Program-made: the position numbers and the translations under genes | Assembly (NCBI GenBank): GCA_034435395.1 | Contig: DAOTXK010000296.1 | Location: 1 to 25,268, forward strand | Length of the DNA: 25,268 bases | Direction of reading: 5' to 3' | DNA from: DAOTXK01 sp034435395 | GTDB lineage: Bacteria; Chloroflexota; Anaerolineae; Aggregatilineales; Ch27 | The notes under the pieces: generated by a model | Seen by the model: only the letters and a program-made list of their open reading frames with translations | Told to the model about the DNA's origin: nothing | Databases searched by the model: none | Shown: in pieces, positions 21,118-25,268 of the stretch | Numbering within the stretch: the first letter of the stretch is position 1 | Layout: each line of letters begins with the position of its first letter

Positions 21118-21915
21118 ATGCTGCCACCGGACATCACCTCTGAACTGCTCACCTACCTGGTGGAGCAGCAATTTCGGCCAGGCGATCAACTCCCTACCCT
21201 GACGGAACTGAGCGCGGCCTTAGGCATCAGCGTGAATAAGCTGCGCGAGCAGTTGGAAGTGGCGCGCATGCTGGGGCTGGTGGAAGTGCGCCCGCGGGCG
21301 GGGATTCGGGTCAGGCCATACAGCTTTCTCCCGGCGGTGCGCCTGAGCGTGCTGTATGCGCTGGCGGTGGATCGGGACAATTTCCGCGCCTTCAGCGATT
21401 TGCGGTTCAGCATTGAGGTGGGGATGTGGCGCGAGGCGGTGGGCCGCCTGCTGCCGGAAGATCATGCGCGCCTGCGGGCTTTGGTGGCCGGGGCCTGGCA
21501 GAAATTAAATGGCACGCCGGTGCGCATTCCTCATCAGGAACACCGGGAATTTCACCTGACCATTTTCTCCCGCCTGGAGAACGCCTTTGCGACGGCGGTC
21601 CTGGAGGCTTTCTGGGAGGCGTATGAAGCCATAGAATATCACATCTACGCCGATTACCAGTATCTGCGCGAGGTGTGGACCTACCACGAACATATGGCCG
21701 ACGCCATCATCCGGGGCGATGTCGAAGGCAGCCTGGCCACGTTTGTGGAGCACACCCGGTTGTTGCGTCACCGCGATGCCCCTGGCAGCGAATATCCCAC
21801 TGTTGCCGGGGTGGCTGCTTCCCTGGTACCCGATGAGGTACCGACGCCCATTCGACCCAATGGTCTGGCTGACCGCCCCGATTCAGCGACGCACACGGAT
21901 TCAGTGACCGAGTAA
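21118..21915 (+). CDS. GntR-family (FadR/FCD type) transcriptional regulator
   Basis: This 265-residue DNA-binding regulator senses a small carboxylate or similar metabolite. ATG 21118 has AGAGG 6 nt upstream; the longer frame from 21067 overlaps the promoter. Residues 8-66 form the winged helix, with FRPGDQLPTLTELSAALGIS, NKLREQLEVARMLGLVEVRP and the wing AGIRVRP. Residues 80-225 are an all-helical FCD ligand domain: FRAFSDLRFSIEVGMW, HREFHLTIFSRLEN, and HEHMADAIIRGDVEGSLATF, where conserved His residues usually bind metal and ligand. The last 30 residues are polar and probably disordered. Its TAA stop overlaps the Shine-Dalgarno of korA, so the regulator and the oxidoreductase are one operon. 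2-Oxoacid-related control is inferred. Confidence 0.9.
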   Translation: MLPPDITSELLTYLVEQQFRPGDQLPTLTELSAALGISVNKLREQLEVARMLGLVEVRPRAGIRVRPYSFLPAVRLSVLYALAVDRDNFRAFSDLRFSIEVGMWREAVGRLLPEDHARLRALVAGAWQKLNGTPVRIPHQEHREFHLTIFSRLENAFATAVLEAFWEAYEAIEYHIYADYQYLREVWTYHEHMADAIIRGDVEGSLATFVEHTRLLRHRDAPGSEYPTVAGVAASLVPDEVPTPIRPNGLADRPDSATHTDSVTE

Positions 21916-21926
21916 GGAGTTTTTTC

Positions 21927-23768
21927 ATGAGTGTGGTTGGTCCTCAAGCCGTCCCTAAACCAGTTGGAGCCGAGGCTATTGTCAACGATTTCACCATCGT
22001 GGCCGCGACGGTCAACGGTTCTGGCAGCCAGACGGCCAACAATGTGATCCTGCGATCCCTGTTTAAGATGGGCATCCCGGTCAGCGGCAAAAATCTGTTC
22101 CCCTCCAACATCAAGGGGCTGCCGACCTGGTACTACATCCGGCTGAGCAAAGACGGGTATACGGCCCGTCAGGACCGGGCATCCATTCTCGTCGCCATGA
22201 ATATGGCCACGGTCGGCGAGGACGTGGACAACGTTGAACCCGGCGGTGTGGTGATCTATCCCGACGACTGGCGGATCACGTTCAGCCGCGACGACCTGGT
22301 CTATTACCCGATCCCGGTTCGAGACCTGGTGAAGGAGGCCGATGTGCCCCAGCGCCTGCGCGATTACGTGGCCAACATGGTGTATGTGGGCGCGCTGGCG
22401 GAGTTGCTCGGCATACCCATGGCGTACATCAAGGATTCCACCAGCTACTATCTGGGTGGCAAGGAAAAGGCCATCAACCTGAACCTGGCCATCGTGGAAG
22501 CGGCTGAGCAGTACGTGCGCACGCACCTCACCAAACAGGACCCCTTCCATGTCGAGCCAATGGATAAAACTGAGGGCCTGATCATGATTGATGGAAACTC
22601 GGCGGCGGCGCTGGGAGCCGTCTTTGGCGGCGTCAGCGTCATCGCCTGGTATCCGATCACGCCGTCCACCAGCCTGATCGACGCGGCTCGTGGTTATCTG
22701 GGCAGCCTGCGCGGCGATCCCGAAACCGGCAAGGCCACGTATGCCATTGTTCAGGCGGAAGATGAGCTGTCGGCTATCGGCATTGTCCTGGGCGCGGGGT
22801 GGGCGGGAGCGCGGGCCATGACGGCCACTTCCGGCCCAGGCATCTCGTTGATGGCCGAATACGCCGGCCTGGGTTATTTCGCTGAACTGCCCGGCGTGAT
22901 CTGGGACGTGCAACGGGTTGGCCCCAGCACGGGGCTGCCGACGCGCACGTCGCAGGGCGATTTGCGGTTCATCTACTTCCTGGGGCACGGCGATACCCGG
23001 CACGTCTGCCTGCTGCCGGGCACCATGGAGGAATGCTTTGAGTTCGGTTGGAAGGCGTTTGACCTGGCCGAGCGCCTGCAAACGCCGGTCTTTGTCCTCA
23101 GTGACCTGGACCTGGGGATGAATCAGTGGATGAGCAGGCCCTTTCAATATCCCGATCAGCCGATGGATCGCGGCAAGGTGCTGACAGCCGAAGACCTGAA
23201 CAGAATTGAACGCTTCGCCCGCTTCGAAGATGTCGATGGGGACGGCATCGGGTACCGCACGCTGCCGGGCACGGATCACCCCATGGCGGCGTACCTCACG
23301 CGCGGGACCGGCCACAATGAATACGCCATCTATAGCGAACTGCCGGAGGACTTCGCCCGAAACCTGGATCGGCTGCGCCGCAAGCACGACACCGCCCGCA
23401 CCCTGGTGCCCAAGCCAGTCATGGATGAGGTTAACGGGGCCGAGGTCGCCGTGGTGGCCTTCGGGTCCGTGGACCCGACCGTGGTTGAAGCACGGGACAT
23501 CCTGCATGCCCAGCATGGCCTGGCGCTCAGTTACATGCGGCTGCGGGCGCTGCCCCTCACCCCTGAAGCCTTCGACTTTGTAGCCCGCTACCGGCGGGTG
23601 TACGTGGTGGAGAACAACATGGAAGGACAACTGGCGCAGATCATGCGCCTCGAAATCCCGGAACGGGCGGCGGCCATCGTGTCGCTGGCTCATCTGGACG
23701 GCCTGCCGCTCACCGCCGCCTGGCTGGTGGGGCAGTTGTGGGAACAGGAGAACGAGAACCATGGGTAG
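21927..23768 (+). CDS. korA: 2-oxoacid:ferredoxin oxidoreductase, fused gamma-alpha subunit
   Basis: With korB it forms the enzyme that interconverts a 2-oxoacid plus CoA with the acyl-CoA and CO2, using ferredoxin; it is most like 2-oxoglutarate (KGOR) types. The 613-residue protein carries the gamma domain first (about residues 20-195): VNGSGSQTANNVILRSLFKM, then GYTARQDRASILVAMN. The alpha domain follows from about residue 212: IDGNSAAALGAVFGGVSVIAWYPITPSTSLID, QAEDELSAIGIVLGAGWAGARAMTATSGPGISLMAEYAGLG is represented by its core phrases TATSGPGISLM and EDELSAIG, and a C-terminal VVAFGSVDPTV with VVENNMEGQL. This gamma-alpha fusion is normal for two-subunit KGOR. ATG 21927 has TAAGGAG 7 nt upstream. 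It overlaps korB by 8 nt. There is no Fe-S domain. Confidence 0.93.
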   Translation: MSVVGPQAVPKPVGAEAIVNDFTIVAATVNGSGSQTANNVILRSLFKMGIPVSGKNLFPSNIKGLPTWYYIRLSKDGYTARQDRASILVAMNMATVGEDVDNVEPGGVVIYPDDWRITFSRDDLVYYPIPVRDLVKEADVPQRLRDYVANMVYVGALAELLGIPMAYIKDSTSYYLGGKEKAINLNLAIVEAAEQYVRTHLTKQDPFHVEPMDKTEGLIMIDGNSAAALGAVFGGVSVIAWYPITPSTSLIDAARGYLGSLRGDPETGKATYAIVQAEDELSAIGIVLGAGWAGARAMTATSGPGISLMAEYAGLGYFAELPGVIWDVQRVGPSTGLPTRTSQGDLRFIYFLGHGDTRHVCLLPGTMEECFEFGWKAFDLAERLQTPVFVLSDLDLGMNQWMSRPFQYPDQPMDRGKVLTAEDLNRIERFARFEDVDGDGIGYRTLPGTDHPMAAYLTRGTGHNEYAIYSELPEDFARNLDRLRRKHDTARTLVPKPVMDEVNGAEVAVVAFGSVDPTVVEARDILHAQHGLALSYMRLRALPLTPEAFDFVARYRRVYVVENNMEGQLAQIMRLEIPERAAAIVSLAHLDGLPLTAAWLVGQLWEQENENHG

Positions 23769-24804
23769 AGAACGGATCAACGAGATTGGCCTGACCAAGT
23801 CGGATTACAGCGGTCGAAAGACGACGCTTTGCCCTGGCTGCGGACACAACTCGATCTCCAATCAGATCATCACCGCCTGCTTCGAACTGGGCCTGAACCC
23901 CAGCACCATCATCAAGATGAGCGGCATCGGCTGTTCCAGCAAAAGCCCGGCTTACTTCCTGGGCCGCTCGCACGGCTTCAACGGCCTGCACGGGCGAATG
24001 CCATCCGCCGCCACCGGCGCGATTCTCGCCAACCGGCACCTGCGGGCCATCGGCGTCAGCGGCGACGGCGATACCGGCAGCATCGGACTGGGCCAGTTTA
24101 AGCACATGGTCCGCCGTAACGTGCCGATCGTGTATATCGTGGAGAACAACGGCGTCTACGGCCTGACCAAAGGGCAGTTCTCGGCGACCGCCGATATGGG
24201 GCAGGTGCTCAGCAAGATCGGCACCAATGACCTGCCGCCGATCGACATCTGTCTGGAAGCGCTGGCCGCGGATGCGACGTTTGTCGCCCGCTCTTTCTCC
24301 GGCTCGGTGAAGGAAGTCACGGAGTTGCTCAAAGCGGCGCTGCATCACAATGGCACGGCGGTGCTGGACATCATCAGCCCCTGCGTGACCTTCAACAACA
24401 GCCCGGATTCCACCAAAAGCTATCCGTTTGGCAAGGAACACGCCCATCCGCTGCACGACATCACCTTCATCCCGATGGCGGAGGAGATCATCCTCGACGA
24501 CTACGAGGAGTATCTGATCGGCAATGGTGATGGCGTGCGTGAGGTGCAGATGCACGACGGCACCTGGATTCGGCTGCGCCCCCTGGGCAAGGACTACGAT
24601 CCCACCGACAAGATCGAAGCCATGCGCGTCCTGGAAGAAGCACACCTCAGACAAGAGCTGATCACCGGGCTGATTTACATCACCCGTGACCGCCCCTCGA
24701 TGCTCGATTCGCTGGCGCTGGTGGACACGCCGCTGGCGCACCTGACGGAGGCGCAGATGCGCCCCAGCCGCCAGGCGCTGGAACAGGTGATGGCTGCCCT
24801 GTAA
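23761..24804 (+). CDS. korB: 2-oxoacid:ferredoxin oxidoreductase, beta (TPP-binding) subunit
   Basis: The beta subunit binds thiamine diphosphate and a [4Fe-4S] cluster and completes the KorAB enzyme. The 347-residue protein has TLCPGCGHNSISN (Cys24 and Cys27) and SGIGCSSKSPAYFLGRS, which together supply cluster ligands. The TPP motif is GVSGDGDTGSIGLGQFKH followed by YIVENNGVYGLTKGQFSAT, the latter characteristic of the 2-oxoglutarate/pyruvate family beta subunit. CVTFNN is also typical. ATG 23761 lies within the end of korA (ATGGGTAG overlap), which gives translational coupling. A hairpin terminator follows 20 nt after the stop. The reductive-TCA direction is possible, but the sequence does not show which way the enzyme runs. 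Confidence 0.94.
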   Translation: MGRERINEIGLTKSDYSGRKTTLCPGCGHNSISNQIITACFELGLNPSTIIKMSGIGCSSKSPAYFLGRSHGFNGLHGRMPSAATGAILANRHLRAIGVSGDGDTGSIGLGQFKHMVRRNVPIVYIVENNGVYGLTKGQFSATADMGQVLSKIGTNDLPPIDICLEALAADATFVARSFSGSVKEVTELLKAALHHNGTAVLDIISPCVTFNNSPDSTKSYPFGKEHAHPLHDITFIPMAEEIILDDYEEYLIGNGDGVREVQMHDGTWIRLRPLGKDYDPTDKIEAMRVLEEAHLRQELITGLIYITRDRPSMLDSLALVDTPLAHLTEAQMRPSRQALEQVMAAL

Positions 24805-24824
24805 CTGACGATTGATCGGACTAT

Positions 24825-24850
24825 AAGGGCGGTCGGTAAGGATCGCCCTT
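24825..24850 (+). terminator. Terminator-like hairpin after korB
   Basis: AAGGGCGGTC (24825-24834) and GATCGCCCTT (24841-24850) form a 10-bp stem with one G-T pair and a 6-nt loop. The following GTTGATT is only moderately T-rich, so efficiency is uncertain. Confidence 0.7.
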
Positions 24851-24936
24851 GTTGATTGCCAGTACCGATCAGTTGCGTTTTTGGGCGCAAGCACTTACCC
24901 TTTTGGCAGGGGACGTGATTAAACGGCGGACCTCAC

Positions 24937-25268
24937 GTGGCTCAACGGGTGCAGGATGATTGGGCAGGCGGGGGCCTGTCCTCGCGCTGGACGGCCTGGA
25001 CGGTCGGCGGGGGCCTGGTGAAAGAGGAGCCGGACGGCCTGCGGCTGATCCTGCCCGGCGCGACAGCTGACGCCTACGCCGACGCCCAGATCACCGACTA
25101 TGCCGGGCGGCCCCGGCGGCGTTTCCCCTGGCGGCCACCGCTGCGGATGTCCGTGCGGGCCTGGGCGTCCGGCAGCGGGGAGACCCTGCGAGGCACGGCG
25201 GGTTTCGGCTTCTGGAATGACCCGTTCATGCCCGCCCGCCGTGAGCTGCCGCGTCTGCCGCGCGCGGC
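24937..25268 (+). CDS. Unknown protein, N-terminal part (runs off the right edge)
   Basis: A frame opens at GTG 24937 (GTG 24949 also possible) and stays open to the window end, 110 codons. The nearest upstream in-frame codon is a stop at 24916-24918, so the start lies within this short interval. Coding is supported by high G/C third positions and protein-like composition. The sequence shows Trp-rich, beta-strand-like blocks: DDWAGGGLSSRWTAW, DGLRLILPG, MSVRAWASGSGETL and GTAGFGFWNDPF. This pattern resembles a concanavalin A-like or GH16-type beta sandwich, but no catalytic motif is visible, so the function is left open. No signal peptide is seen. Confidence 0.65.
   Translation, partial: MAQRVQDDWAGGGLSSRWTAWTVGGGLVKEEPDGLRLILPGATADAYADAQITDYAGRPRRRFPWRPPLRMSVRAWASGSGETLRGTAGFGFWNDPFMPARRELPRLPRA

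Noticed and set aside
21768..23798. 676-codon open frame on the minus strand
   Set aside because: It lies entirely opposite korA and the end of the GntR gene, whose proteins have clear family motifs. Long antisense frames are expected in GC-rich DNA.
23710..24894. 394-codon open frame on the minus strand
   Set aside because: It is the shadow of korB; the translation is rich in His, Arg, Gln and Val without domain motifs.

Overview
This window is GC-rich bacterial chromosome made of housekeeping and metabolic genes. I recognise no transposase, integrase, phage gene, cas gene or plasmid gene. The best guess for the host is a member of the Chloroflexota (Anaerolineae-like). That rests on overall gene flavour: a compact 389-residue RpoD, a large GT-C mannosyltransferase-like protein, a TPR protein, a family-1 solute-binding protein, and a GC-rich palindromic intergenic repeat of a kind common in such genomes. 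No rRNA or other decisive marker is present, so the phylum is an inference.

Layout. 1-530 (minus): the start of tuf (EF-Tu), preceded by tRNA-Thr(GGT), tRNA-Tyr(GTA) and tRNA-Thr(TGT), with a strong promoter at 601-629. A back-to-back promoter at 653-682 drives a TPR protein (703-1329, plus). 1310-2326 (minus): two small membrane proteins. 2535-6551 (plus): an aldehyde dehydrogenase, a lipocalin-fold CrtC/AttH-like protein and an exported L,D-transpeptidase. 6621-7893 (plus): a promoter with overlapping operator, a six-helix membrane protein, a winged-helix regulator and a doubtful one-helix peptide over a 37-nt direct repeat. 7905-9905 (minus): yceD (DUF177) and the primary sigma factor rpoD, with a consensus promoter, a structured leader and a clean terminator. 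9906-11718 (plus): a regulatory region with 11-bp-period direct repeats, then an orphan UgpB-like solute-binding protein. 11738-13834 (minus): a deoxynucleoside kinase, an MGDG-synthase-type glycosyltransferase and a possible small ORF. 13853-16102 (plus): a GT-C membrane glycosyltransferase. 16114-18068 (minus): a luciferase-like oxidoreductase and a two-domain RNase HI. 18156-19331 (minus): a receiver-histidine kinase fusion. 19332-19734: a palindromic repeat. 19735-20917 (minus): a glycerol-1-phosphate-dehydrogenase-like protein. 21047-24850 (plus): a GntR regulator and 2-oxoacid:ferredoxin oxidoreductase korA-korB. 24937-end (plus): a truncated unknown gene.

How the genes fit together. 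The tRNA-tuf and yceD-rpoD units serve translation, ribosome assembly and transcription, and both have near-consensus sigma-70 promoters (TTGACA-17-TAAAAT). GntR-korA-korB is a self-contained, probably autoregulated carbon/energy operon whose enzyme exchanges electrons with ferredoxin. A lipid or phosphate theme is possible but unproven: an orphan glycerol-phosphate-type binding protein behind PhoB/PhoP-like repeats, a glycolipid synthase and a glycerol-1-phosphate dehydrogenase homologue lie within about 10 kb. The most unusual items are the RNase HI with a second, catalytically dead RNase H domain, the structured yceD-rpoD leader, and the 11-bp-phased repeats.
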